The position numbers and the translations under genes are program-made. Of a stretch of DNA of 64,000 bases, positions 32,075 to 44,585 are shown one piece after another (positions within the stretch are counted from its first letter, which is position 1; every line of letters begins with the position of its first letter). The DNA is from Melieria omissa (lineage: Eukaryota; Arthropoda; Insecta; Diptera; Ulidiidae): assembly GCA_963971225.1 (NCBI GenBank), contig OZ020267.1, positions 125,578,068 to 125,642,067 on the forward strand. Reading direction: 5' to 3'. The notes under the pieces were generated by a model. The model saw nothing but the letters and a program-made list of their open reading frames with translations, did not search any database and was not told the origin of the DNA.

Positions 32075-33320
32075 TAGTTGCTTTAAAGTCGATCAAGATT
32101 GTTTACAAAAAAAATTCCTAATACAAATTTTTTGATGTTTCTATGTTATCGATAAGTCAAATGGCTTAATGTAATCATAAGTTCGTGTTCACAGAAGTCA
32201 ATTAACCTAACCCCTTCCCTTTTTTACCTCATTTTGCACTGTCCCAGAATGACCTCTAACCCACATCAAAGTCAGCCATATAAGTTGAAGAAAAAAACTT
32301 TTGAGGTCATGGGCGCGTTTTGCAGACACTTTCGAGCTTAGTGTCGATTTATCACCTTATGGCTGTTTAGTGCTTAGTTTTGACCTATGAGACACTTGAT
32401 GGTCAATAAGTTTATTTAGTACATAAGTCTTAGTATTTCAACCTGATAAGTCGATACCTATCCTTCAGATTCAGTGCATTCAAACAGATTCTGACTAAAA
32501 CTTTGAATAACATTTTTACTTAAATATTTCAGAAAGTTTTCTGAAAGATGCCTTAAATTCACTGATATTCAACATTAACTACACACATGCTGTGGCCAAT
32601 GACTGCTGACTACAGTCACTGCTGTGGCTGTAAACGAGCTCAGTGTGTCCTCCGCTGACGGCACGCTCGATTTCTTGTGGTCGTTCAGATCTGTCGTTCA
32701 TTTTGGTTAAGGGGGGGAAAACTTTTTTGTATGTACGTTTTCTATTTTGGGTATATTTTTTTTTTTGATTTGCAAAAACTTCGTTTCGCTGGTAGTTTGT
32801 TTTCTCTGCTTTTGGTTGTTGTTGTAGATTTGACATTGCATAGATGTGGCGATTGTGACTGAAGAATCAAACTTATAATTACTATGTAAAGCTTGTGCTC
32901 TCAGTTTTTGTCCAAGAAACTTGTAATAGTTTTAATTGGAAAAATAAATTTTTTGGTAAATCCACTTTGGAATTCTCAGGTGAATTGACTGCTTCAAACA
33001 TGTGGTAAAGTAATATTGGAAGCTGTTTAAAACGTACTCAAGGTCCTGAGTTTTCAAGTCCTGAATGTTTACTTGTCAAGGTCCTGAATGTCTAGATGCA
33101 AACATTTACAGACATTTTTCTTGATGCAGATTTTTGTAAACAATGCAAAGCAAATTTCGTATTAAAATGGCAAATAATTTCGATTTATTTTATTATTTAA
33201 ATCAACTAGTCAAAGGATTTGAAAAGCAGTGTTTTGGTTGAAGGACGATCATTGTTTTGTTAAGGTATTTGAATTAAAAATCACCAGAAAAGTAAAATGA
33301 AGGAACGGTTATTTGTAATT
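32075..33320. other. AT-rich non-coding DNA
   Basis: No gene or terminal repeat recognised. Confidence 0.4.
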
Positions 33321-33324
33321 TAAC

Positions 33325-34045
33325 CTTTTCGACCCCAAAGTTGCCTGAGAGCAATTTCACTTTTTGTCATCTTATAACAAAAGCAACGATTTATGCGTTT
33401 AAATTAAATAGGCACCAACAAATTTATATTTTTAAAAGTGAATTCAAAGCAAATTCCAAAAAATTTACTGTTATCCCCGAAATAATTTGCAATAATTTGC
33501 AGCTATATCAGGGAAAGTTTGTGTTCTAATTGAAGTCTACGAATTGGGCGCGTTTGATCAAAACTCTGTTTCTTTAATAATGGTTAAATCAAATCAAAAA
33601 GTGATAATTTTGAATTTTTCCAGAAATATTACATATTTTTTCTGTAATAAACAAATATTGATACAAAATTTATTTAACCCGTTTTAAGCTGAAATTGTTA
33701 GAAAGTAAACTAGCTCTAGAACTCCAACAAACAGGCGTGGCGACTTCAAATATCATGTGCGCACTTATTAGGAAAGTGTTTCATGATTTAACCCTTTTGG
33801 GACTACTAGGATAATACGTCCCAGCAAGTTTTTAATGCCCATCAAAACAATTATTAAAATCTTACGACCCACGCAAAATATTTTTTCGATTTATGTGTTT
33901 CCGCATAAAAGAATGATTTCAGAATTTGTAAGCATTCAATATAACTTTCTAACCCCAACATTCATAGCTTGAATATTTTGACTGCGAGTATTTTGGATTT
34001 CAAAATTAAACTAAGTCCGAAAGGGTTAAATACCAAAAAGTGTGG
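33325..34045 (+). mobile_element. TTAA MITE family F, copy 2, carrying a nested MITE
   Basis: It starts at TTAA (33321-33324) with CCTTTTCGACCCC and aligns with 12257-12735 throughout, for example GTTGCCTGAGAGCA, GTGAATTCAAAGCAAATTCC and TGTGTTCTAATTGAAGTC. The alignment breaks at TTTAA (33787-33791) and resumes with TTAAATACCAAA at 34026. The right terminal repeat has decayed (GTGTGG before TTAA at 34046). Confidence 0.82.
33792..34025. mobile_element. TTAA MITE family C, copy 1 (234 bp), nested in family F
   Basis: Inverted ends CCCTTTTGGGAC and GTCCGAAAGGG sit between two TTAA copies (33788-33791, 34026-34029). The uninterrupted family F copy at 12.7 kb has a single TTAA at this position and so documents the pre-insertion state. 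A reverse copy is at about 39170-39801. Confidence 0.92.
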
Positions 34046-34142
34046 TTAAAAATCAATCATTGATAGAATCAATAATATATTTAAATTTTGAATGAAAAAT
34101 CGAGATTTAAAAGGACTATTGACTTCAAGTTTGGCGAAAGTA

Positions 34143-34285
34143 CAGTAAAATTCGCTTAGGTTCCTCACTTATAAATGCATGATTTTTTAGTTACTTTAGA
34201 GGGGAGAGGTGGCAAAGTACCCAGAATGGTTAGTTACTTAAGCGGAATAAATATAGAAGAAGATATACTAAAGCGAGTTTCACTG
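34143..34285. mobile_element. 143-bp pogo-like MITE
   Basis: Inverted ends CAGTAAAATTCGCTTAG and CTAAAGCGAGTTTCACTG are flanked by TA on both sides (34141-34142, 34286-34287). CAGT ends with a CGCTTA core resemble pogo-group Tc1/mariner terminal repeats. Non-coding. Confidence 0.7.
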
Positions 34286-34289
34286 TACC

Positions 34290-35985
34290 CCAAATATAAA
34301 TAATTTAAGATGTTTGCAGCCAGTGTTCAGTGGTCTGGGTTCATTGTTCTTCTCGCTTTGAATACAGTTGCGAGAAAGATTATAGATAACTTCTCAAGTA
34401 ATGCAAATTGTTATGAAGGAACCTGATCTCCTTGCAATGAACACCAAAACCTTTGAAATTTGAGTTTTTAAAACTAAATTAATGAACATTATAAGACATC
34501 AAATTTAACAGTTACCACACATGACAGCTGCCAATACCAACCAGCAGCGTTGCCCAGCCCTGCCCTCACTTCACACCATTTTATGCAGGCAGTCAGCCTG
34601 CCCGCCCACTTCGCACCGAATGCCAAAGGTTGAAATGCTCAAATCGAATTCACTGAATTCACAAAGACAAATTACTCTGCTGGTGTTGCTAATTGCTTTC
34701 ACAAATAACAAACGACATCACTGTGACTATTACATGTCGACACCCAGCGACACCCAGCCAATAAGCCAGACGAATAGCACACACACACATACATTCACAT
34801 TCACACAGAGCGGCTGGCACTGAGACGGCGTTCTCTGCTACAGACAGACAGACAAATAGTCACGGCATGCAACGGGGGTGGCAAGTGACAGATTAGCATA
34901 GCAATACAACAACAGCAACAATTACATCAAGAATGTTGACGTGCCCAACAACAACAACAACAATTGTCATGCAAAATAACAATAACAAAAACAATAGCTC
35001 AGGCAACGCAATGTGAGTGGGGTGGGGTGGGGCGACTAAGGGTGGGGCAGAAAATGACAAAAGGCAGTCAACAGCGCGGTGAACACAAGCGAAAGTCATT
35101 AATTAAAACGACCGCAATGATTGCGGACGCTCGAGCGAAACGACGAGCGGAAATCTTGGCGAAAGAGTTCGGCGCTGCAAAAGGACCAGCAATGCTGGAA
35201 AACTGAAACGAGGCGAATTGTGAAGCGTTGCCGAGTATTGTGAGTGTGGTGGTGAGGTTGACTGAGAGTTCTGTATGTGACAGATCAAGTGTCAACGTAG
35301 CGAAACGACAATTTCACCCGTTGCCGGCGCGAACGTGTTAATGGAATGTCAAACGGCGTTATTAGCCACCAGCCATGGGCAAAATGAATTATGGCCAATA
35401 CTGGTTCTAATAATTGGAAAATGATTTCGTTTCGAGGCACGTGGCAACATGTGTCTACGACTGACTGGTTCGCTGGAGGCGACTAAGGTCAAAGACCTTG
35501 CTTTGAGAATACAAATTCGACTGAGAAATGCCCCCAGCTAGAAAAAAATAACCCGAAACATAGTACTGGCAGCTCATGAAGGAATAGAACGACTTTATTA
35601 GCGAATAACTAAGGTATTATTGTTTATTGTGGGACAAGAATGGCGCCCATAAAGTGTCAATGAGCTGCGCAACCTTCTCGCTCTGTTCGCATTGCTTGGC
35701 TGCATTAAAAAATTGCTGCCGGCTAGTCATGGCCCATCAGAAATTCCATCTAATTGCCAACAAAGGATGCACAACAAAATGCCAATAACAATCAAAAGCA
35801 TTAAATGCCCTGTTTGTTTTTTTCTGCAAATGAGTAGTCAGGATAAGCATGAAATGAATTACATGGCAATAACTATGCACGGCGAAGCAAAACACAAACA
35901 GCAAAGAAAATAATCAGTGTGCATGCAGCCGGATGTGAGGAGGATGAAAGTGTAGAGTAATGGAATAATAAAGAGAGCTAATACT
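34290..35985. other. Unique, partly GC-richer DNA
   Basis: Includes CA and CAACAA runs (about 34779-34805, 34906-34962). Overlapping frames of 60-100 residues on both strands at 34521-35295 have no recognisable domain. It may hold regulatory sequence; nothing specific can be named. Confidence 0.35.
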
Positions 35986-35989
35986 TATA

Positions 35990-36480
35990 AAAGCAAAAAT
36001 AAGGACTTGGGATATAGAGAATAGCAGCTAATTTAATATATCTTAAATAAATGTTGCACACAGTTTTTGTCTATTTGCATTATACTCTATTTTTAAGTTT
36101 CCTGCGTAAGAACCAACATTGCGTATACGTAACTTATAACTGGAGATTAAAAATTGTCCCTAGAATAACATAATCAATGTTGATTTGTTGCACTGCAATA
36201 CAGTAAGACCTGCTTAAGTAACTCACCTGGAAATTCAAGATTTTTCAGATACTTAAGCGGGCGGAGTAAGTTAATCTTCCTGCGACAGAGCGATTTTCCG
36301 GGCAGCCGTTCGAAACAAGACAATTTTTTAATTTAAAATAAGAAACCATGGAACGGTTTCATTTGTTGGGTTTCAAAAGTAACCGATTCAAGAAATTTCA
36401 ATTATTTGCTTTTCGCAGTGACAATTTTTATCTAAAGGATTAACTGTTGGTGCATAATTTGGGCCCAGCATTTCAGTAGC
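35990..36480 (+). repeat. Dispersed repeat D, copy 1
   Basis: Aligns with 39224-39609: shared AAATCTTAAATAAATGTTGC-like start, CCAACATTGCGTATACGTAA, AATGTTGATTTGTTGC, ACAGTAAGACCTGCTTAAG, and a GCACAATTTGGGCC end. This copy has an extra block (about 36225-36350) with an ACTTAAGCGGGCGGAGTAAG motif. Non-coding. The class is uncertain; the CAGTAARACCTGCTTAAG motif resembles pogo-like ends. Confidence 0.7.
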
Positions 36481-39070
36481 GGCCAACAACCCAAGTCTCG
36501 ATCGGCTGAACATAAATAATTATTTCGCTGAACGCAGTTTTTATGCATAAAAACAGCAACGTGAAGCGAAAAATTCCACACTTGTTTAATTTTAAAGATT
36601 CACAGCGACAAAGTTAAGCGAATATTTACACAATAAACGGCAAAGATCAACACCAACCAACCAACTGGCGTCGATGAATAATGCAAAATAATCGCATGAC
36701 AATTTAATGCATTTTTTCTATATAAATGCGTCGGCACAAACTGCGAGCGTAAGTTTTGTTTTTGTGCAGCAACAGCGACACACGGCATTGTCGAGTTAAT
36801 TTTTATGCATAAGCGAGCAAGTGTGACTGATTGTCATCAGTGTGTTTCTGTATATTTGCCTCTGTGTGTGTGCAGGCATCAACATAAACACGATGCACGC
36901 CTGCACAGCGTGTGCACATAATGATATTAATTATAATTGACAGGATAAGTTTAATCCTGTCAGCAAATTTGAATGCATTCAGAACGCTGCAGTGATGCAC
37001 CACCAAAAAAACATAAAACAAAATATTTAAACCGAGATATGAACAAAGCCATACGCCATGGCAACAGCAGCTGCAACTGCAAGTGACAATGACTTCCTTC
37101 TACACAAACACACATACACACATATACATTGCGTGTATTAAGTACACAGTTGAACATATGAAAAGCATTTTTGTCATCGCATCTTATAATGTTTTTCAAA
37201 GGAGATCATCACCATATGACAAGATGTGATTTTTCCTTAGGTGGTGCCAGTTGTTATAGCGACTCAAAAACCGAAATATGATGGATGGAAGTCATATTCT
37301 GCGATATTTTGTGCTTCTCCTAAACAGTTTCTAATCATGTTTTTCAAAAATATAAAACTGTAAGAGTAGATAAAGTTGCATTATATTCAAAGCGCAAGTT
37401 CGGACCTCAACTTGGAGGCTTATTTCCTATTGTGAGTGACATCTGTGAGTTACAGAAGAAGGTTGAGGTTTTTGGAAAAGAAAAAAGTGTTGCCCAGCGG
37501 TTGATTTGGGTTGGGTCTCTTCCACGCCAATGGAAGTCACTGTTAGCTTCATTCGAGGCTCAGGTTAGTTTTAGCCAACAGGGCTGATATGGACCTGTCA
37601 TTACAGAGGGTGCTTTGAAGCCTCCGATGAGAAATCAACAAGCTACCTGGCTTACCTAACCTAACCTCAAGTGTTGTTAAATTGAATCATCATTCTCTTC
37701 CAAATAAAATTGTGGAAGTACAATTGTTTGATTTATTATCTCTTTTGTCCCTGTGGAGAAAGGTAAATTGAATTTCTTTAGGCGCCTAGATTGTAGCTTT
37801 GGACATGGATATATAAAGTTGTGATTCGATTATACGTCAATTGTGCCATTGAAAAATTTATTACAATAGCATTAAACCTTGAGTAAATTCCTAGAACATT
37901 TTATTGGGGGCATACTTTCGAGGAATTTAAAAAAGATAGCGCTGAATTGCAAGCATTATTGGAACATTTTAAAACTTTTGAGAACATTTAAACAAATGTA
38001 ATTCATTGAAATGTAAACAACATGCTGTCTGTGGGCCAACTGGACACAATTTACGAGAAGCGCTGATCTTTTTGTATAGTAAACCTCGCTGCAAATGTCG
38101 TTAAATTAACTTTTGAGGCGCTTCGATGGGATCTTCTACCCCACTTGCCGTATTTACCTACTACCACATGTTCATAAATCAGAGACCCTAAAGATAGAAA
38201 ATGCACGGCTTGAAATATCAGAATCCCATCCCAGTTCACAGTTGACATTGGAAGTTTGAGAGATGTTTGGGACTGGAAATCGTTGATGCATTAAATCGAT
38301 AAATTACTGTCACAATGATAGCACATTCGAAATTTTTAACAATTGCAGCAATCTTACACAAAAGTTGCCAGATTTCAAACATTTGGTTATATTCCAATCT
38401 TTAAGAGTTATTTTACTTGTTCGGAACAACAACAATTACAGAAGTTATTGTATTGTAATACCAGTCTAACAGCATATCTACCCATTAGGTCTAGTGAGCA
38501 CAGCAGCCACTGTACTGATGAAGATCCATAAAATTTTTGTAGCTGTCTTCTTCTTCTACTTCTTGACTGGCACGACAGCCCGATTACGAGACTAAGGCCT
38601 AGTTACTAATTTGTTTACAAGGTTGGAAGGGACCTACAGTTTTATATCGATTCCGAACGGCGAGTTGGGATCTTTTTTGTTTCGGTGTTAATGCAATGGA
38701 GTCTTGAACCTGCTGTCAAGCTTAGTAGCTGTCTCCTTTTATTTAGACGTTTATCAGGCGATATCTGTTGGTGTCCTCAACATAAAGTTGCTTAAAATTA
38801 TCGCTAAAACAGAATTAAAAAGTTTTCTATTGATTTGTGTTCAGTTCATCGGTTCAGTTCATGTGATGGTGTTCAAGTACCCAATAAATGTTGAGTTATG
38901 AGTGAATTGTTATTGTATTGTGGAATTACTTGAGTTCGAGAGGAGCTTTGTTGTATTGTAGATTTACCAGCAAGGGACTTGGATTAGTTTAGGATGACCC
39001 ATTGTGCTACCACAAAAAAATGCTAACACCACACCATCTTTGATAGAGGGACTTAGTGAGAATGTTAATG
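36481..39070. other. Unique DNA with dispersed-repeat scraps
   Basis: Around 37590-37670 a repeat tail ends in CTTACCTAACCTAACCTC. At 38560-38680 a reversed copy of the CGCCGTTCGG..AAACTGTAGGTC motif of the SINE-like element is present. Frames up to 79 residues have no recognisable features. Confidence 0.4.
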
Positions 39071-39169
39071 TTCAACCTTTCGCTATTTTGCTGCCATATA
39101 GTAACCGTTTACTGCTTGGACGTGTGCACAACCGATGGCTTTAGGAATGATACGAAATTAATAAACTGC

Positions 39170-39801
39170 TCTTTTGGGACAAAGTTTAATTTTGAAATCC
39201 AAAATACTCTCAGTATAAATATTCAAAAGTGATAACTTAGGGCACAGTGAATAGCACATTATTTAATAAATCTTAAATAAATGTTTTACACCATTTTTTC
39301 TATTTGAATTATACTCTATGTTTAAATTTCCTGCACAAGAGCCAACATTGCGTATACGTAACTTATAACTTGAGATTAAAAATTTACCCTAAAATAACAA
39401 AACTAATGTTGATTTGTTGCCCTGTAATACAGTAAAACCTGCTTAAGTTTCATATACTGAGTTTCTGTCGTGCATAAGAAAGCATAGATCGGTTTCACGT
39501 GTTAGGTTTCAAAAGTGACCGAATCAAGGAACTTCAATTGTTTACTTTTCGCAGTAAAATTGTGTATCTAAAGAATTAATTGTTGGCGCACAATTTGGGC
39601 CTAACATTGCTCTCAGTAGAAATATTTCCATGCTATGAAATTTTAGGTTAAAAAATTGTATTGGATTCTCACAAATTCTGCAATCATCCTTTCATGCACG
39701 AATTCGAAAAAATATTTTGAATGGGTCGTGAGATTTGAATAATTATTTTGAGGGGTATTAAAAACTTGCTGGGACGTATTATCCTAGTAGTCCCGAAAGG
39801 G
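39170..39801 (-). mobile_element. TTAA MITE family C, copy 2, reversed and nested in family B
   Basis: Its right end, CCTAGTAGTCCCGAAAGGG at 39783-39801, is the reverse complement of the start of the 33792 copy. Its left end, CTTTTGGGACAAAGTTTAAT, matches the other terminus. The flanking TTAA has decayed (TTGA on the right). Repeat D interrupts it at 39224-39609. Confidence 0.82.
39224..39609 (+). repeat. Dispersed repeat D, copy 2, with imperfect 17-bp target duplication
   Basis: The flanks CTCTCAGTATAAATATT (39207-39223) and CTCTCAGTAGAAATATT (39610-39626) are 16/17 identical. The uninterrupted family C sequence has only one such site. A target duplication of this length suits retroposition better than a TA or TTAA transposon. 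Confidence 0.65.
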
Positions 39802-40214
39802 TTGAAGAAGATAAATATAAACTTTTTTTAATGTTATATCTTAACACAGTAATGAAAGAAGAAGCAGAAAAAATTATAGATATTTTTAATTTTACTTTTT
39901 TAAATTATCTAAATTAAAGTTTTTTAAATTTAAGTAATTTACTTAAAGTTAATTCAATTTAAGTAACTTACTTTAATTGAAATAAGTATCTTAAATTTTT
40001 TAAGGAAACTTTAACTGAAGTAAGTATGTAAGCGAGTAATTATTACAGCCACAACGATATGGTTGCTATCTTATGACAACATTCTAAAACACAAGATGCG
40101 ATAATGAAAATTAAAAAATTATTACTGAATGTTGTTGATATAACTGCACAAAAGACTAAATCCATAAATTAAAAAATTTAACTTTCCGCAGTAAAAACTT
40201 GTAGTGAAAGGTTT

Positions 40215-41485
40215 AAAGTTTAAGACCACTAAAACACCATTTTTAAATCACCACTGAAAACACTTAAACAAACAACTTGTTTGACAACTTGTCCAGCAAT
40301 GTATCTCAACTATAATGAGATCCTCGATCGGCCTTTTTGTGTTGCACAGTGATATGAAATTGACGACGCGGCGCCGCAACATGTGCGTCATTTGTATGCA
40401 GTCACGAACGTCATGGCGCGTCTCGCCGTTGTGTTTGTGTGGGAGTGTGTGTGTGTAGTGTTGACATTTTGACATGACATGACAGCGCCTGATACGATGT
40501 AGCGCAGCTAGCATTTCAGCTGATTGCGATATCGGCGCATTACAACGTTCACACGCGGTAATTACTAGCTGCTTGATGCTAGTAGCTGGTGGTTGTTTGT
40601 TGTTGGCAACCGCTGAATGATGATATTCGAGCAATTGCATCTCTGTGTGTGTGTGTGGTGCGTTTGAAAAATATGTCTGTCAAACTTTAAGCGGTATTAA
40701 TTGACAATTATCGAAAAATTCATTCGCATGATTAAAATGATTCAATATTTTTATTTGCCAATAACAGCAACAACAATTGTGAAAATAGTGATATGTGAAA
40801 ATGTCAAACAATAACAACACAGTCGTATAGTGCAATTGTGCGCATGTGTGTGTGTGTAGATTTTCAGTTGGCATTGACATTTTGTTTGTGCAATAATTAG
40901 TTTGGTTCGACAAATTGCGCGTTCGTTATATTTTGATTGATTGATTGATTGAATAAGTTGTTCTGTATGCGTTAAAATCCTTTTGCGCGAAATAAACGAA
41001 ATATTTTTGCACAGTTTTTTGAGTTTTAATTTAAAGTTAGTTTATATTTAATGAAAATACATAACGAATTCAATGTGCATTATTTGCAATATTGAAAAAG
41101 AATCTTCTCCACCTATAGAAAAGGACACAAAGCTATATTTGTATTAGAGATGACAATGCTGAAGCACTTTTCTGTAATGAAGTTCCGAGATTTCGAAGTT
41201 TTATTTCAGTAAAGTCAAGTCAGGATAGCTTAAGTTAGGATAGGAATGAGGTTTCGACATTACATTTTGATTCTTGCTTTGTAGAAACCCAAAAATTGGC
41301 AACCTCACAACTCCGATCCCTCTGCTGGTGAATTTCTGAACTGTAATTAATTTTGTATTTTTTGTACTTAAAAATGTTGGCGATCGCTGAATAAATCGTT
41401 TAAATCGGTTGAGTAGTTTCCGAGATACGATGTTTCTTCGCTTACATAACTACTACATTTATAAGTGGGGAGCCAATGGCATAGA
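40215..41485. other. Unique DNA, no supported gene
   Basis: Short TG runs at about 40446-40457, 40646-40655 and 40846-40857. A 130-residue minus frame at 40248-40640 shows no recognisable domain. GGTTGAGTAGTTTCCGAGAT at about 41408 is a motif often seen in insect repeats. Confidence 0.35.
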
Positions 41486-41489
41486 AAAT

Positions 41490-41745
41490 GGCCAATTTTG
41501 TATGGCAGCCCCCTTAAGACTTGGAGATAGCGGGTAGGTATGTTTGAAAGAAACATTGGGAAGAGAAAATAAATGGGTGTCGGCCATACATTTGATACAT
41601 CTTGGGGCAACCTGGGAGCAGTGGGAGCCTATTGTGTAAAAACTACCATTTTGTATGGGAGCCCCATCAAGAGTTGGAGATAGGGGATGAGTATGTTTGA
41701 AAGGAATGTTTAGTAAGGAAAACTAGAGGGGTCGGTCATAGATTT
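41490..41745. repeat. Two degenerate tandem units, period about 153 bp
   Basis: TTTTGTATGG-AGCCCC, then CTTGGAGATAG-GGG and AGTATGTTTGAAAG, occur at about 41496 and again at about 41649, followed in both by GTCGG.CATA. Part of an unidentified dispersed repeat. Confidence 0.7.
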
Positions 41746-41748
41746 TAA

Positions 41749-42137
41749 CCCTCTAAGAGTAACTTCTGACCAGGTTTGGACCAATTTGTTGCTTTTTTCT
41801 CAGCTTTTTTGTGAACTTTGACCTCGAAGCGACGCCATTAAGCCCCACTATAGCTCCAAAATTTTTTGGCTCATGCACTTTTTCACCAAACCGCATAAAA
41901 TGAGAGGTTGCGGAGTATCGAAAACCTATAATTAAGAATCTTCATACAACACTAAATCATGTCTAGTGTACACTTTTTACATCTTTAAACTTAAATAATC
42001 AGTTTATTAATTTCGTATTATTACTAAAACTTCAAACTATTCTAAAAACCAACCAAAAAGCTTATTCTTCAAACTATCGATTGTTCAGACGTCCACAAAG
42101 TAGCATGTTGCCATATGGCATTAAAATAGCGAACGGG
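41749..42137 (-). mobile_element. TTAA-flanked unit with one family B end and one unrelated end
   Basis: Flanks are TTAA (41745-41748, 42138-42141). The right end, reversed, reads CCCGTTCGCTATTTTAATGC with the GTTGCCATATGGCA-like palindrome and GTGGACGTCTGAAC, so it is family B for roughly 200 bp. The left end, CCCTCTAAGAGTAACTTCTG, is unlike family B. Either two elements overlapped or a hybrid formed. Confidence 0.6.
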
Positions 42138-42141
42138 TTAA

Positions 42142-43505
42142 CGGGAACATCGAAACAACATGGAATACCTTAGCTGCTGTGTTTGCGCAGATTAGTCTGA
42201 TAAGGTTTCAATACCAACAAAATATTAGGGAAACAGTGTATCGCTGTCAAGTTTCCGCGATGTTCCAAGGAGTCCATCGAGCTGAATGATGTACTGTATC
42301 CCATAAGTTAATTTTCATTTTATTTCGATTTTAAATATGACTGAGAAGACAATGGAGAATATACGACAGTGAATAGACAACAGGTAGATAGCAAGGTTGA
42401 TATAGTTATGTGGTATCATCCTGGTTCCTGCGTTATAAAAGAGATATTAACAACATCCCGTAAGTTTCCAGACAACATTGAGAGAAATTGATTTTGTTCG
42501 TTTGACCTAAGTTGAAGATGGTACTCGTACAAAGGTCACAGTTAAAGTGAATAATAATTCGCCTTTACTTTCAATCTTCACATAATCAGGACGTTTTGTG
42601 AAGGACTTAAAATGAGAAATGATATTGTCAAATAAAAATACGACTCTATAGGATTCTTTGTCGATGAAAACAAACCATTGATGAAGATAAGGAAAACGGT
42701 TGTACTTAGAGATATGCAAATGATTTCCGTGTTTATGAAGTAGTTTTTCCGAGATTGTAACTTCAACCATACAACGAAAATAGTTCAATCATGGAGAAAG
42801 CTCACAGTCCAATGAGACAGTGTTTTCAAAAATCCTCACATCCCGTATGAGTGCTAAAAAAATGAACATCTTTGAAATTCCGATATTTTTTATTCACCAT
42901 CACCAATGTGTGCTGTTGATAAGTAATGACAGCAAAAATGGCGACTACATATTGCCAAAACAATCAAATATTCGCAATCGGCTTACTGGCAACAAAAATA
43001 TGGCACCAGCAATGTTGGCGAATAATTTGCTTGCCAGCAATCTGAATAAACATTCATGAACTCAATTCGATAGCGGTGGATATTGCCTAGTCTCCTTTAT
43101 TTTGTTGTTGTTGTTGTTTTTGTTGTTGTTATTATTGTTGTGTTTGGCAATAGCACAAAACATGTGGCAGTAAATGCGGAATACGTTAACGATTTGTTGT
43201 TGGTTATTGGTGCAAATGTTGGTGTTATTCGAACGAGGGGGATAACGAGCAGTTGTAAGCCTTCAATTGCATTGTTAGGCGATGAAATACAACAAAAGCA
43301 AATTGCTTTCACTGCAGTCATGTGCCACGTAACTAGGCAATGGATTTGTGTTAAAAAAATAGCCACGAATTTATTAAAAATTATTCAAATTTAAAAACCA
43401 ATGACAGGGCAATAAGTGAACATGAAATAAAAGAATTTTTCCACTGATAAAAATTCTCTTTTTTGATAATAAATAGTGAATGAAGTATATTTATTGATTT
43501 TTTTA
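42142..43505. other. Unique DNA, no supported gene
   Basis: A GTTGTT run at 43103-43142 creates valine- or threonine-rich frames on the two strands (43083-43394). None is supported. Confidence 0.4.
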
Positions 43506-43506
43506 T

Positions 43507-43642
43507 TTTTTATTTTATTTTATTTTATTTTATTTTATTTTATTTTATTTTATTTTATTTTATTTTATTTTATTTTATTTTATTTTATTTTATTTTATTT
43601 TATTTTATTTTATTTTATTTTATTTTATTTTATGTTACTTTA
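43507..43642. repeat. (TTTTA)n array, about 135 bp
   Basis: Fourth pentanucleotide array of the window, near perfect, decaying at the right into GTTACTTTATTTTTTTATC. Confidence 0.97.
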
Positions 43643-43644
43643 TT

Positions 43645-44580
43645 TTTTTATCTTATTTTGTTTTAAAAAATTAGGAAAAACAACTAAATGTGATTTCTTT
43701 TCACCAAAGCAAGAACAAAGATTCTTAGATGAGCAGAAAAATCATAAAATCTTGGCAACAAATTCTGTTGCTAACCAATTAGTTGTTCTGTATAAATTTA
43801 AATTTTTGATAAATTTAAATGTTTTTAATGTAACAAACTTTAAATGTTTTTTAAAATAAATAATTACAAACACTATTTACTATATAATTCATAAATAACA
43901 AAACACTTTGAAAACGGATCAGCTGAATACTCTCGCCAGACTTACCGATGTGATATAATCAGGAAAAGAATTAAAAAAAAATGCAGTGAAAGTTTGCTTA
44001 GAAGTTGTTCTTTGATGGATAAAAAACCTTGGAAAGAATCGAACTGGCAGTTTTATGTCGAGATCCAAATGCTCGAATTCTCCGAGGCTATTCGACATGA
44101 TGTCTGAAGCGTTAGTTTTTAACTCAGCACAAAGTCCTTTCAACCTTTAGAGTTTATTTAAGTTTAATCTTATGTCCAACTAGGTGGGAGATAATGGAAG
44201 ACAATTCAGTAACCCAATTCATAATGTCTTGAAAAATATATATAAAGTCCGGCCGAACTGAGGCAACTTGACCTAACAACCTTTACAAAATATAAGAAGT
44301 TCCCAGGCAGTATCCCCAGAAAAAAATTACTAGGTACCGCATTCATGGAACTTGGAACTGTTCCTCGGTATATGAATTCATGAAATGAAGAATGGATCAG
44401 GAGTGGATAAAACATAGACAACAATATAACTGGCATTACAGACGATACTAAATTGTAGTCGAAGCTTCTAAAGACAAAGCGATATCTCGAATATGAATTG
44501 ATTGGAACTCTTGATTGATTGGAGCTCTTGGTGAGTTGTAAGGACCATATGGTGTAAGTTAGCACATGACTCCCACAACA
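43645..44580. other. AT-rich non-coding DNA
   Basis: A minus-strand frame of 136 residues at 44206-44616 has no recognisable domain. Nothing else is seen. Confidence 0.35.
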
Positions 44581-44585
44581 CCGGA

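Larger units (their letters stand above)
39076..40211 (+). mobile_element. TTAA-type MITE family B, copy 2, with nested insertions
   Basis: Left end CCTTTCGCTATTTTGCTGCC; right end CTTGTAGTGAAAGG next to TTTAAA. The interior aligns with 10253-11007, for example GTTATATCTTAACACAGTAATG, GAAGAAGCAGAAAAAATTA and ACAGCCACAACGATATGGTT. It is expanded by a reverse family C element, which itself contains repeat D: three insertion layers. Confidence 0.8.
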
